64,000 nt of DNA from Thaumasiovibrio occultus (GTDB taxonomy: Bacteria > Pseudomonadota > Gammaproteobacteria > Enterobacterales > Vibrionaceae), in assembly GCA_019703815.1 (NCBI GenBank), contig AP023052.1:1178001-1242000 (forward strand), given 5' to 3'. A program made the position numbers and the translations under genes. The notes below the pieces were generated by a model. That model had not been told where the DNA came from. It ran no database searches and was given only the letters and a program-made list of their open reading frames with translations. Positions 53,996-63,291 of the stretch are shown here, piece by piece. Numbering within the stretch: the stretch's first letter is position 1; every line of letters begins with the position of its first letter.

Positions 53996-54451
53996 TTAAT
54001 ATTTCCAGTCATTTAGGCGGAACAGTAAGGTCTGCTCGCCTTCAAGTGTCATTGTATTACCGTCAAGTGAAATCGTACTCCAATCCGACAGGACTCGGCT
54101 AAATGTCACTTCAATCGCCATGTCTTTTTCCGCACACGCTTGCATGGTGCTAAGCATGTTGTTGATTCTAAACTGATCGCCGTTCAGCTCTGCCAAGCCC
54201 ATGAAGTTGTTGCAACCGTTCATGCCGTTGCTGTTCATCGCTTCGCCAATTTCAATTCGCGGTACACGGGCTTGATTATCTGGGGTTATCTCTACGCCAT
54301 CGATAGCGATAAGATCCCAGTTGTGATGCATTAGATCTGCTTCGGTAACCGGTTTTTCAGCGAGTACCCCTTGCGGTGACTCGTCGCCAGTTGAAGCACA
54401 ACCCATCAGGGCGAAAGAAAGCGCCGAAGCCAAAAGTAGTTTGTTATTCAT
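53996..54451 (-). CDS. META-domain (HslJ-like) lipoprotein
   Basis: A 151-residue lipoprotein from ATG 54451 with lipobox LMGC (cysteine about residue 17). The mature part is one META domain: HNWDLIAIDGVEI, NGMNGCNNFMGLAELNGDQFRINNMLSTMQAC and MAIEVTFSRVL. HslJ of E. coli is a heat-inducible member linked to novobiocin resistance; most vibrio members have no tested role. A terminator follows 30 bp after the stop. Confidence 0.88.
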   Translation of the reverse strand: MNNKLLLASALSFALMGCASTGDESPQGVLAEKPVTEADLMHHNWDLIAIDGVEITPDNQARVPRIEIGEAMNSNGMNGCNNFMGLAELNGDQFRINNMLSTMQACAEKDMAIEVTFSRVLSDWSTISLDGNTMTLEGEQTLLFRLNDWKY

Positions 54452-54679
54452 GTTGTTCCCAATCACGTCCAAGTTATGCGTACTATGATACTTCGTCCCC
54501 AAGAAAGTTCGTATCCCTTTGTCATTAGCGTGTTAGTTTTGCTACGCAATTAAACCTCTGCGCATTGTCAAACGACCATTGCGCTAGCTACCAACTTGGG
54601 CACCGACCTTGGACAGCATAGCGCCAGATGGGGAAATCGTCTTGCGATTCAACGAGGGAAATCGACATTGCGTCGCATC

Positions 54680-55486
54680 TTAGAAGCGACGATCCAGCGT
54701 AATAAACACACTTTGACGTTCACCAAAGCCCATTTCGCCAATTAGATACCAGTTGGGGTCGAGTCGGTACTGCATGCCGGCCAAGGTATTCCATTCAGCG
54801 GCCAGCTGCTGCTTCACGTTAAAGCGGCCCGGCAGGTTGATATCGGCTTGTTTCAGCGTGCCCGACAGCTCTTGCTCGACGTTTTGATACATCGCACCAA
54901 CCCAAACTCTGAGGGGCATGCCGTTGCGAGTAAAATCGTAACCCACACGCGGGGAGATCACGGTAGCGTCAATCGCGCCATCGATCACATTCAGATTGGT
55001 CTGGGTATAGCTGGCATCAACGAGGGCAAAGAGCTGCTGGTAACCGCCGGCTAGCACCATACCACCGCCGTAGGTATACCCGTTGAGATCTAAACGGAAT
55101 GGCGTTTCGAGCACGGGTTTACCAAGCACTTTGACCTTGACCGTAGTTTCAGAATAACCGTCTAGCGAGCCGACAATCCCATAGAGATTTAAGAAAGGGA
55201 ACAGCCAAACATCTGCGCGCAACGAGATAACATCCGTGGCTTGATGCCCAGCACCGGCTTCCATATCAATCAGCTTTTCTAAGCCGCCAATGCCTGTTAA
55301 ATCGATCGACGTGACATCAATACCTTGTTCGAGGCTCATATAACCGACACTGAGGCCAAAAGCTTGAGGTAGTTCGTAGCCGAGCGCTTCGGCTTTATCT
55401 TTCCAGATTGGCAAAGAGAAGGAATCGGCGTGGGCCAAACCCATATACAGAGAAGTGCAAATCAAGAGCACGGTTCGAAATATCAT
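54680..55486 (-). CDS. hypothetical outer-membrane beta-barrel protein
   Basis: A 268-residue exported protein from ATG 55486 (TTG 55498 is an alternative). Signal peptide FRTVLLICTSLYMGLAHA. The mature part alternates polar and aromatic residues in short strands (YGIVGSLDGYSETTVKVKV, TYGGGMVLAGGYQQLFALVDASYTQT, RVWVGAMYQNVEQEL, WYLIGEMGFGERQSVFITLDRRF). It ends in phenylalanine, the usual C-terminal residue of outer-membrane barrels. Divergent from a TetR regulator across two AAGTAWACTT repeats, so that regulator probably controls it. Confidence 0.75.
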   Translation of the reverse strand: MIFRTVLLICTSLYMGLAHADSFSLPIWKDKAEALGYELPQAFGLSVGYMSLEQGIDVTSIDLTGIGGLEKLIDMEAGAGHQATDVISLRADVWLFPFLNLYGIVGSLDGYSETTVKVKVLGKPVLETPFRLDLNGYTYGGGMVLAGGYQQLFALVDASYTQTNLNVIDGAIDATVISPRVGYDFTRNGMPLRVWVGAMYQNVEQELSGTLKQADINLPGRFNVKQQLAAEWNTLAGMQYRLDPNWYLIGEMGFGERQSVFITLDRRF

Positions 55487-55642
55487 AGATAGCTTCAATC
55501 AAAGTGGCGGGCACAAACACGCGTCGTGACAGTATTTGTGGCGAAATTCTGGGCGCATCGTAAGAGCAATCAGCGCCGTGGCTGTGGTGAGGCCGAGCAG
55601 GGCATCGCAACAGGCGAGCGCATCATACGCTGAAAACGACAA

Positions 55643-55664
55643 AAGTAAACTTTAAAGTATACTT
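55643..55664. promoter_or_regulatory. putative TetR-family operator
   Basis: AAGTAAACTT (55643-55652) and AAGTATACTT (55655-55664), two palindromic decamers 12 bp apart centre to centre, in the divergent promoter between the barrel-protein and TetR genes. Confidence 0.6.
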
Positions 55665-55671
55665 ATTTTAT

Positions 55672-56316
55672 GTGGGCGATATACTCGCGCTTTCTTTATA
55701 TAGGCATGGCAAGCAAACAGTGAAACTGTCAGTAAGAAAACGATTAGCGCTTATTGCGGCGGCGCAGCAGGAGTTTATTGAGCACGGCTATGCTGGCGCG
55801 AATATGGACAGAGTGTGCGAGCGAGCGGCGACCTCAAAGCGCACGTTATATCGCCATTTTGCCAGTAAAGAAGTGCTATTTGTCGCCTCGATACAAGCGG
55901 TGTTAGCTGAGCAACAAGCCAAATTGCAGATTCGCTATGAGCCCTCTGTCGCTATTGAATCCCAGCTCAAAGCTTACTTGTTGGCCAAGTTAGAGACGAT
56001 CCATGAGGATTTCGGCCTGCCGCTCGCCAGAATGGTGATCAGTGAGTTTATTCGCTCACCGGCATTGGTTGGACGCTACCTCGAAAAATTTGACCACCAC
56101 GATGAGCAATTGGATGCGTGGTTTGCGCATGCGATTGCCGACGGCAAAGTAAAAGCGCTCGCGCCGACGGTGATGAGCTCGATGCTGCTGTGTCTGTTAA
56201 AAGGGCACTTAATGTGGCCGCAGCTGATAACCAACCAAGCGCTGCCCGATAGTCTAGGGCAAGAGCGCATTATTGATGACATCCTCGACGTATTTCTCAA
56301 TGGTTACCGTGCTTAG
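55672..56316 (+). CDS. TetR-family transcriptional regulator
   Basis: A 214-residue regulator; GTG 55720, 16 codons in, is an alternative start and more usual for the fold. The N-terminal HTH reads RLALIAAAQQEFIEHGYAGANMDRVCERAATSKRTLYRHFASKEVLF, a textbook TetR domain. The C-terminal ligand/dimer domain contains MVISEFIRSPAL, as in the AcrR C-terminal subfamily. It starts 8 bp after the proposed operator, so it likely represses itself and the divergent beta-barrel gene. Ligand unknown. Confidence 0.9.
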   Translation: MGDILALSLYRHGKQTVKLSVRKRLALIAAAQQEFIEHGYAGANMDRVCERAATSKRTLYRHFASKEVLFVASIQAVLAEQQAKLQIRYEPSVAIESQLKAYLLAKLETIHEDFGLPLARMVISEFIRSPALVGRYLEKFDHHDEQLDAWFAHAIADGKVKALAPTVMSSMLLCLLKGHLMWPQLITNQALPDSLGQERIIDDILDVFLNGYRA

Positions 56317-56328
56317 TGTGCTAAAACG

Positions 56329-56360
56329 ACATCGCCGCACCCCAAGGAGTGCGGCGGTGT
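56329..56360. terminator. strong hairpin between convergent genes
   Basis: A 12-bp stem centred on CGCCGCAC and GTGCGGCG with an 8-nt loop, between the tetR and M48 genes. The U-tracts are weak. Confidence 0.7.
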
Positions 56361-56414
56361 TGAACTAGCGCCGTTTTGCAGGCGCCCTTTCGCAATGGCA
56401 AACCATTATCTGTG

Positions 56415-58745
56415 TTACAACATGCTCATCAATACACCCATGTAAATGGTACCGCCGACAATTCCCCCGGCGATCAATAAGCGGGCGGTCGATGGCATAA
56501 CACCTTGCGCCAGTTGAAAGCGATTCCATAAATCCAGTTTACCTTGGAGTACGTGCTCGCTGCCCGGTAGTAACAGCGGGTATTGCGCGGGACAACTGAA
56601 CGTATCGGGGGCAGCCTCGATTGGGTTGTTAGCGACAAAGTGGCTGCTGAGTTTGGCTTCTGTGGTTACCAGATCGTTTAATAGGACTTGGTTGATAATA
56701 TCGAAAAAGCCGCTGTAAATGGCCATCTGTTGTGACGCCGCTTCGCACCATTGAGGCCAGTTCTTTTTGTCGGGAGCGGGCAGTTCGTATTTCGGCACAT
56801 CATCAGCCCAGCTCTTAATGTTTAAGGTTGTGAGCAGAGGCTGCGGTAAGGTTAATCCATCAACCGTCGCGGCCACTTTTTTGATCACCTCGTGGGTAGT
56901 CTTTGCCACTCGCAAAATTCGCTTCTTCTCAAAGTGACCCACTGAGCCGTCGGCGGTGATCACTTGCCATGTATTGACCAATAGCGCCTGCTCATTGCCA
57001 ATGCTAGCGCTAAGATGGGTGATGCAGTGCAGCACTTGGATCAAGCTGTGGTGGTAGTGTTCCCAGCCATTGCCGAGTTGGGTTGCGATGGCTTGATGGG
57101 TCGCGCGGCAATCGGCATCGTGCTGGAGTAGCACTTTATTGACCATTCTGATCTCGGCATTGAGCTGTTGAATGATCGCCGGGATATCACTCTTTTTGAT
57201 CTCTTCACCTCGGTGGCGAATGACGCCGCCTGACGGTTTAAGACTGCCTTTGGCTAGTGCTTCTAAAGTGTGTTTTTCAATCTCTAGATTACGTGAAGCC
57301 TCAAGGGTGGCGCGCAGAGAGTCGGGGTACAGTGCGGTTAGGGCAAGCGATAAGTCACTGTTAACCTTGGCTTGAGCCAGCATGGTATCGAGGCTTTCCA
57401 CGCCGCGAAACGGATTGTGGTGCAAATAGGTACCGCGATATTGCGGATCGTAGTACGCATGACTAAAGCTGGCCGCCATTGCCTCGGTGGCGGACTTGAT
57501 ATTGAGTTTATCGCGGTTTTCCTGAGGGTAAAAACTGGTGCTGATGGCGTTACGCAGCGCGGCGGCATCAGTAAAGACATCCCATGCATCTCGTGGATCA
57601 ATTGACGCATCGACGTAGTACGCTTTGGCATTTTTTTCACGATCACCGTTAAAGGGGTGGGTTGACCACATTTGCGGTGGTCTGGCGGTCATCTCTTCAA
57701 AGATCCGGTGCGCTGCGGGCTCGATGTCTTCATTGCGCTGCGGCACTTGACCAAATTGCGGATCGTTCATCACGCGCTGAATTTGTACGATAGCTTCTTT
57801 TTGCAACACGAACAGATCTTCAAGACGATAACCTTGATTATTTTCATAACTGGCAACGTCTAACGCGGTTTGCCACGCTTGGTCTGCCGCTTGTAGTTTG
57901 TAGAGTGCGTTGACCAGCGCATCGCTGCCGGTGACCGAAACCGCGACCAAATCGGCGTTGAGCTCCATTTCACGGCTAAGGGCACGCTCAGCGATGATGA
58001 CTAGCCGAAATAGCGTGTCGACCATCGAGCGGATCGCCCAAATGATCAGCCCTAAAATCCAACCGATAAAGGCAATGCGAATATCAATTCGCGAGATAAA
58101 GCGAACAATGGAATCGAGCCAGTCGCGGGTTGCCACCATATGACCGATGATCTGCTGTGCGATATAGACCCAACGTCCCACCATCATAGAGTTTTGCGCG
58201 AAGTGGCCGAATTCGTGAGCCAGTACTGCTTTTAACTCGCCTAAATTGAGCACGTTGACTAACCCGAGACCAATGATCAGATTTTTCTTGGAAGGGAAGA
58301 TCAGGTTGAGCAACGACAGATCGTAGAAAACAGCCGCGTTGACCTCTGGCGTGATAAAAACGCGGTGCGGTCGCGGGGCGCCAATTTCATCAGCCAAACT
58401 GTGGAGAAAATGAAAGAGTTTGGGCTCTTGCTCGGCGGTGATCTCAATGCCGCCGGGATTGCCAGCGCGTCTCACGGCAAAGAGCGATTTGGTCATAAAC
58501 ACGGTGAGAACAAACGCACAGCCAGTGATCAGGACGTGAAAGAGGTTAAAGTATCCGTGGTTTATCTTTTGTACGCCATGGTAAGTAATTAGGCCAAAAG
58601 TAATGCCCAACGCGATATAAAAGAGGATAAACAGCAGCAAACCGCCCATTGCCAACCAGGCTTGGCGCTTGTATTTGTGGTTTGCTCTGGTGAGCGATTC
58701 TGGCACCTGCTCGGGGCTGGGGGGATAGATATCAATATGTTCCAT
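56415..58745 (-). CDS. large M48-family (HtpX-like) membrane metalloprotease
   Basis: A 776-residue protein. Two N-terminal helices (about 30-55 and 68-88), a zinc protease domain with HEFGH at 177-181 (VLAHEFGHFAQNS), and two more helices near 225-250. EMNAD-like ELNAD (about 262-266) supplies the third zinc ligand. The long C-terminal part is helical, with a TerB-like stretch (TADGSVGHFEKKRILRVAKTTHEV), and ends in another membrane helix. It is two to three times the length of HtpX. AAGGA lies 6 nt before the ATG. It probably degrades membrane proteins; targets unknown. Confidence 0.85.
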   Translation of the reverse strand: MEHIDIYPPSPEQVPESLTRANHKYKRQAWLAMGGLLLFILFYIALGITFGLITYHGVQKINHGYFNLFHVLITGCAFVLTVFMTKSLFAVRRAGNPGGIEITAEQEPKLFHFLHSLADEIGAPRPHRVFITPEVNAAVFYDLSLLNLIFPSKKNLIIGLGLVNVLNLGELKAVLAHEFGHFAQNSMMVGRWVYIAQQIIGHMVATRDWLDSIVRFISRIDIRIAFIGWILGLIIWAIRSMVDTLFRLVIIAERALSREMELNADLVAVSVTGSDALVNALYKLQAADQAWQTALDVASYENNQGYRLEDLFVLQKEAIVQIQRVMNDPQFGQVPQRNEDIEPAAHRIFEEMTARPPQMWSTHPFNGDREKNAKAYYVDASIDPRDAWDVFTDAAALRNAISTSFYPQENRDKLNIKSATEAMAASFSHAYYDPQYRGTYLHHNPFRGVESLDTMLAQAKVNSDLSLALTALYPDSLRATLEASRNLEIEKHTLEALAKGSLKPSGGVIRHRGEEIKKSDIPAIIQQLNAEIRMVNKVLLQHDADCRATHQAIATQLGNGWEHYHHSLIQVLHCITHLSASIGNEQALLVNTWQVITADGSVGHFEKKRILRVAKTTHEVIKKVAATVDGLTLPQPLLTTLNIKSWADDVPKYELPAPDKKNWPQWCEAASQQMAIYSGFFDIINQVLLNDLVTTEAKLSSHFVANNPIEAAPDTFSCPAQYPLLLPGSEHVLQGKLDLWNRFQLAQGVMPSTARLLIAGGIVGGTIYMGVLMSML

Positions 58746-59069
58746 GGGTCGTCCTTGCCAACGATAGTGTCTTTGGTGTTATTTTTTTTTGAGAAAGCTC
58801 GCTGCGTTTGACTCTGTGGTCGCACCGAGTGCGTCTGACAGGCAAATTATCACACTGCCGGGCATAGGGTGAGAGGGCGGGGAGGGCATAAAAAGAGGTT
58901 GCGAGTGACATCGCTTGGTTAGCGAAAAGAGGTGTAACACCAAGGTTATCGCCGACTCATAACAGTAAGGCAGAAAATAGAGGCAAAATTAGAGGTAAAA
59001 AGGCGTGCGGGACGCAGAGAAAAGCAAGGCGAGAAACAGACCGAGAAACTAAGATAAATCGATAAAGCG
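58746..59069. other. intergenic region
   Basis: About 325 bp, purine-rich on the plus strand in its right half (AGAGGTAAAAAGG, GAGAAAAGCAAGG). No gene or known RNA is recognised. Confidence 0.4.
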
Positions 59070-59097
59070 GCGGTACCCATGTCGATTCGGGCACCGC
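59070..59097 (-). terminator. possible terminator after csiV
   Basis: GCGGTACCC paired with GGGCACCGC (one mismatch) around a 10-nt loop, 14 bp past the csiV stop. The U-tract is weak. Confidence 0.55.
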
Positions 59098-59110
59098 TGC
59101 AATAGGGCGA

Positions 59111-59836
59111 TTAAGGCACCGGACGTACTTGTACGATGATCCCCATGAGTGGGTGATCGATATAGTGGATTTCTCCGCCGCGCATACGACGCAAATCAGA
59201 CATGCGGTAGGACTTCAAAAACGACTCGAGACGAGACGCGCTGGTTCCTGCAGCCGTTTGAACGCTAACGTGTTGCTCGGTTGGGATACGCAAATCAAAG
59301 TTGGCATCAATAAAGGCAAAGTGTTGGAAGAAGATCTGCAAGGTGCCTTCGAGCTCAGGTAAGATCCCTTGACCGCTTTGTGATAGCCCGGCTTGTGATG
59401 CGGTATGCCAGCGACGCGACAGGCCGTTGGCGTAATAATCACCGGCAAAGTTCTGTCCCACCGCGAGGCGGATCACTGGGGCATTATCTTGATTGAGCTC
59501 GGCTTGACGCCAAATTAAATGGGCGAGTGGTTTAAACTGGCCGTGCTCGCTGAGCGCCTGATATTGCTTGGTCATTTGCTTCGAGCTGGCGGGCAATAGC
59601 ACCACGCCACCTTGCTCTAACTCGGCTTGGTTGGCCGCACTGAGCGTATTGGCATAATCGATGGCGGGTAGCTCGTTAGGCCAGTTTTCCTCTAACTCAC
59701 CGGGTGCGACAAGACGTTGGAATAAGATCACCTCGATATCGTAGGCGCGAGCCGCCAGCGCTGGGGCGCTGGCAAGCACGGTGCTAACGAGCAGCGTACT
59801 TAAGATGATCAGTTTTTTCATAACACGTTGTCGCAC
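59111..59836 (-). CDS. csiV: peptidoglycan-binding protein CsiV
   Basis: A 241-residue exported protein; GTG 59836 has GAGG 9 nt upstream, and ATG five codons later is an alternative. Signal peptide LIILSTLLVSTVLASAPALA. The mature start RAYDIEVILFQRLVAPGELEENWP and the end GGEIHYIDHPLMGIIVQVRPV are typical of CsiV. In V. cholerae CsiV binds peptidoglycan and supports PBP1A-LpoA cell-wall synthesis; its loss makes cells sensitive to D-amino acids. It starts 15 bp after mfd, the usual vibrio neighbour. Confidence 0.9.
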   Translation of the reverse strand: MRQRVMKKLIILSTLLVSTVLASAPALAARAYDIEVILFQRLVAPGELEENWPNELPAIDYANTLSAANQAELEQGGVVLLPASSKQMTKQYQALSEHGQFKPLAHLIWRQAELNQDNAPVIRLAVGQNFAGDYYANGLSRRWHTASQAGLSQSGQGILPELEGTLQIFFQHFAFIDANFDLRIPTEQHVSVQTAAGTSASRLESFLKSYRMSDLRRMRGGEIHYIDHPLMGIIVQVRPVP

Positions 59837-59850
59837 GACAGCTTACCTCA

Positions 59851-62800
59851 TTACTTGCGATGCTCTCTGAACTGCTGTAAATGCTCAGAAATACAATCCA
59901 ATTTGTCTTTGGCGTTAGGGAGCGGCTTTAACACTTTCACGCGATCTGGCCCATCCATTCGGTACAGTTGCGGCGCAGTTTGCAGCAAGCTGACCAAATA
60001 CATCGGGTCAACTTTAGACTGCTCATTAAAGCTAAATACCGCGCCTTTGTCACTGGCTTCGACTTTACTAATGCCCAATTCTGCGGCCAATAGCTTCAAC
60101 TTGTTAATCGCGAGCAGGTTCTTCGAAGGCTCTGGTAGCAAGCCGAAGCGGTCGATCAATTCCACTTTCAGCTCAGTCAGCTGAGTGTCATCTTCGGCGC
60201 TAGCGATGCGTTTATACAGGGACAATCGGGTGTTCACATCAGGGATGTAAGCTTCAGGCAGCAGGGCAGGGATGCGTAGCTCCACCTCCGCTTGTTGACG
60301 CAACAAGTCATCGAGCGATGGCTCTTTGCCTTCTTTAAGCGCTTCTACCGCTTGCTCAAGCATTTCCATGTACAAGGTAAAACCGATGCTTTGGATTTGT
60401 CCGCTTTGGTCATCGCCGAGCAGCTCACCAGCACCACGAATTTCGAGATCGTGGGTTGCCAAGGTAAAGCCTGCGCCGAGATCTTCAAGTGAAGAGATCG
60501 CTTCTAAACGTTTCTGCGCATCTTTGGTGATACGTTTAAGGTGCGGTGTGAGCAGGTACGCATAAGCTTGGTGGTGTGAACGACCGACACGACCACGCAA
60601 CTGGTGAAGCTGCGCCAAACCTAAATGATCGGCGCGGTCCATAATAATGGTGTTGGCGGTGGGCACGTCGATACCGGTTTCGATGATGGTCGTACACACT
60701 AAAACGTTGTAACGCTGGTGGTAGAAATCCGACATCACTTTTTCTAGATCGCGCTCGCGCATCTGGCCATGCGCTACTGTGATCCGCGCTTCGGGTACCA
60801 GCGTGGCAAGCTCTTCCGCCACCTTGTTGATGTTTTCGACATCATTGTGGAGGAAATAAACCTGACCACCACGGGCGATTTCACGCAGCATGGCTTCACG
60901 GATCAAGGCCGGCTCACTTTGGCGCACAAAGGTCTTAATGGCCATGCGTCGCGCGGGTGGCGTGGCAATGATAGACAAGTCGCGCATCCCACTCATCGCC
61001 ATATTGAGCGTTCGTGGAATTGGCGTTGCGGTGAGGGTCAGGATATCGACATCCGCACGCATCGCTTTCACTTTCTCTTTTTGGCGCACGCCAAAGCGGT
61101 GCTCTTCGTCGACAATCAGCAGGCCCAAATCGTTAAATTTGAGCTCAGCATTGAGCAGTTTATGGGTGCCGATCAGAATGTCGACTTTGCCCTCAGCGGT
61201 ATCGGCTAAGATCTGCTTTTGCTCTTTCGGCGTTTTAAAGCGCGATAACACTTCAACCCGAATTGGCTGATTGGCAAAGCGATCACAGAAGTTTTCGTAG
61301 TGCTGCTGAGCCAGCAATGTGGTCGGCACTAATACCGCGACTTGCTTGCCGTTTTCCGACGAGACAAACGCAGCGCGCATCGCCACTTCAGTTTTACCAA
61401 AGCCCACATCACCACACACGAGGCGATCCATGGCTTTGGGCTGGCACATATCGGATAGCACGGCGTTGATAGCAAGAGCTTGATCGTGGGTCTCTTCAAA
61501 CGGGAAAGCGGTGGTAAATTCTGCATACGCTTCGCGGTTGAGCATAAATTTGTAACCCGGCTTGAGGCTGCGTTTGGCGTACACATCCAGCAACTCGGCC
61601 GCAACGTCACGCACTTTTTCCGCCGCTTTTCGGCGCGCTTTTTGCCAAGTTTCACCGCCAAGTTTGTGGATCGGCGCTGTGTCTTCGGCGCCGCCAGAGT
61701 AACGGCTGATCATGTGCAGAGATGACACCGGCACGTAGAGCTTCGAGCCGCCTTGGTATTCCAAGGTGACAAACTCCGAGGTCATGCCGCCAGCCTCTAA
61801 GGTTTGCAAGCCGATATAGCGCCCGATCCCGTGATCGAGGTGCACCACAGGTTGCCCCGGTTGGAGTTCGGCCAAGTTGCGGATCAGGGTGTCGGTGTTG
61901 ACGGTTTTCTTTTCATCACGGCGGCGACGTTGCACCACGCGACGACCGAGCAGATTCCCTTCACAGATGAAAGCGATATCGTTGCAGATAAAACCGCTTT
62001 CACTGCGGCTAATGATCAAGCAATGTTGATGGCTGTGATCGAGCGCTTCTTGTAAGGAGTCACACACCAATGGACGCAGCTTAATTTTGGCGAGCAGATC
62101 GAGCAGTGCTTCACGGCGACCTTGTGATTCCACCGAGAACACGACTTTGCCACGAAATTGTTCGATAAACTGACGCAGCGCCGCAAATTGCTCTTTTTGC
62201 TGCGGGTTCGCCATTAAATCGGGCAGCGCAGCGATCGGCAAGTTGCTATGGCCGTTGCTGCTTTCATCGGCGCTTGCGGCGGTGAGTTGCAGTTGCGGAT
62301 AGCTTTTTAGCGCAGCAAACAGTTCGTCATGGCGTAGCCACAACTCGTGCGGCTCAAGCAAGGGGCGCAAGGGATCCACGCGGCGTTGATCAAAGCGATA
62401 GGCCGTTTCATCCAAAAACTGCTGCGCGGCGTCGCCAATGTCTTCCACTTTGAGGATCAATGTGTTGCTTGGCAAGTAGTCGAACAGAGTTTCGGTTTGC
62501 TCGAAAAACAGCGGTTGCCAGTATTCGATCCCCGGTGGCCACTGTTTGCGACTGACTTGTTGGTAAATCGACTCGTCTTCACGACGGGCTTCAAAGCGTT
62601 CACGCCAACGAATACGGAACTGCTCAATTGCCAGCGGATCGGTCGGAAACTCGTGTGCCGGTAGCAGCGCGATTTGTTCAATTTCACCGGTGGAACGCTG
62701 GTTGTCCGGATCAAACTGGCGAATGGTATCCACTTCATCATCGAAGAAGTCAATCCGGAACGGGTGATGGCTGCCCATGGGGAAGAGATCAAGCAGTGAG

Positions 62801-63282
62801 CCTCGGCTGGCGTATTCGCCGTGCTCCATCACTTGATCCACATGGCGGTAACCGGCGTTTTCTAATTGCAACCGCAGTTTGTCGAGTGACATCCGATCGC
62901 CCGCGTTAACCATCAGCGCATGTTGGTGAATAAAACTGCGCGGCGTGAGACGCTGGAGCAGGGTATTGACCGGCACTAAGGTGATCCCGCTGGTTTTCAG
63001 CGGCAAATGGTAAAGGTGCGAAAGGCGATCGGAGATGATGTCTTGATGCGGCGAGAAGTTGTCGTACGGCAAGGTTTCCCAGTCGGGGAATAGCGTCACA
63101 GGCACACTGCTAAAGGCGTCGATTTCATCGCGCAGTTTGAGCGCGGTTTGGGTGTCGCGCACGATCACTAAAGAGTGGGTGTGGTGGCTGGCCTCGGCAA
63201 TCGCGATGGCGAGCGCCGCATCGTTTGCTTGGCCAATGACACGGCGGTCATTGGCTTTGGTGGGTGTTGCAATAGAAAACAT
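59851..63282 (-). CDS. mfd: transcription-repair coupling factor Mfd
   Basis: A 1143-residue protein of normal Mfd length. The N-terminal UvrB-like part includes LFPDWETLPYDNFSPHQDIISDRL. The RNA-polymerase-interacting (CarD-like) domain begins near PGQPVVHLDHGIGRYIGL. The SF2 motor has Walker A GDVGFGKTEVAMRAAF, DEEHRFGV (motif II), TATPIPRTL (motif III) and QLRGRVGRS (motif VI). The C-terminal inhibitory domain ends the protein. Mfd displaces stalled RNA polymerase and recruits UvrA. It lies 9 bp after the PilZ gene. Confidence 0.97.
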   Translation of the reverse strand: MFSIATPTKANDRRVIGQANDAALAIAIAEASHHTHSLVIVRDTQTALKLRDEIDAFSSVPVTLFPDWETLPYDNFSPHQDIISDRLSHLYHLPLKTSGITLVPVNTLLQRLTPRSFIHQHALMVNAGDRMSLDKLRLQLENAGYRHVDQVMEHGEYASRGSLLDLFPMGSHHPFRIDFFDDEVDTIRQFDPDNQRSTGEIEQIALLPAHEFPTDPLAIEQFRIRWRERFEARREDESIYQQVSRKQWPPGIEYWQPLFFEQTETLFDYLPSNTLILKVEDIGDAAQQFLDETAYRFDQRRVDPLRPLLEPHELWLRHDELFAALKSYPQLQLTAASADESSNGHSNLPIAALPDLMANPQQKEQFAALRQFIEQFRGKVVFSVESQGRREALLDLLAKIKLRPLVCDSLQEALDHSHQHCLIISRSESGFICNDIAFICEGNLLGRRVVQRRRRDEKKTVNTDTLIRNLAELQPGQPVVHLDHGIGRYIGLQTLEAGGMTSEFVTLEYQGGSKLYVPVSSLHMISRYSGGAEDTAPIHKLGGETWQKARRKAAEKVRDVAAELLDVYAKRSLKPGYKFMLNREAYAEFTTAFPFEETHDQALAINAVLSDMCQPKAMDRLVCGDVGFGKTEVAMRAAFVSSENGKQVAVLVPTTLLAQQHYENFCDRFANQPIRVEVLSRFKTPKEQKQILADTAEGKVDILIGTHKLLNAELKFNDLGLLIVDEEHRFGVRQKEKVKAMRADVDILTLTATPIPRTLNMAMSGMRDLSIIATPPARRMAIKTFVRQSEPALIREAMLREIARGGQVYFLHNDVENINKVAEELATLVPEARITVAHGQMRERDLEKVMSDFYHQRYNVLVCTTIIETGIDVPTANTIIMDRADHLGLAQLHQLRGRVGRSHHQAYAYLLTPHLKRITKDAQKRLEAISSLEDLGAGFTLATHDLEIRGAGELLGDDQSGQIQSIGFTLYMEMLEQAVEALKEGKEPSLDDLLRQQAEVELRIPALLPEAYIPDVNTRLSLYKRIASAEDDTQLTELKVELIDRFGLLPEPSKNLLAINKLKLLAAELGISKVEASDKGAVFSFNEQSKVDPMYLVSLLQTAPQLYRMDGPDRVKVLKPLPNAKDKLDCISEHLQQFREHRK

Positions 63283-63291
63283 AGCTATCTT

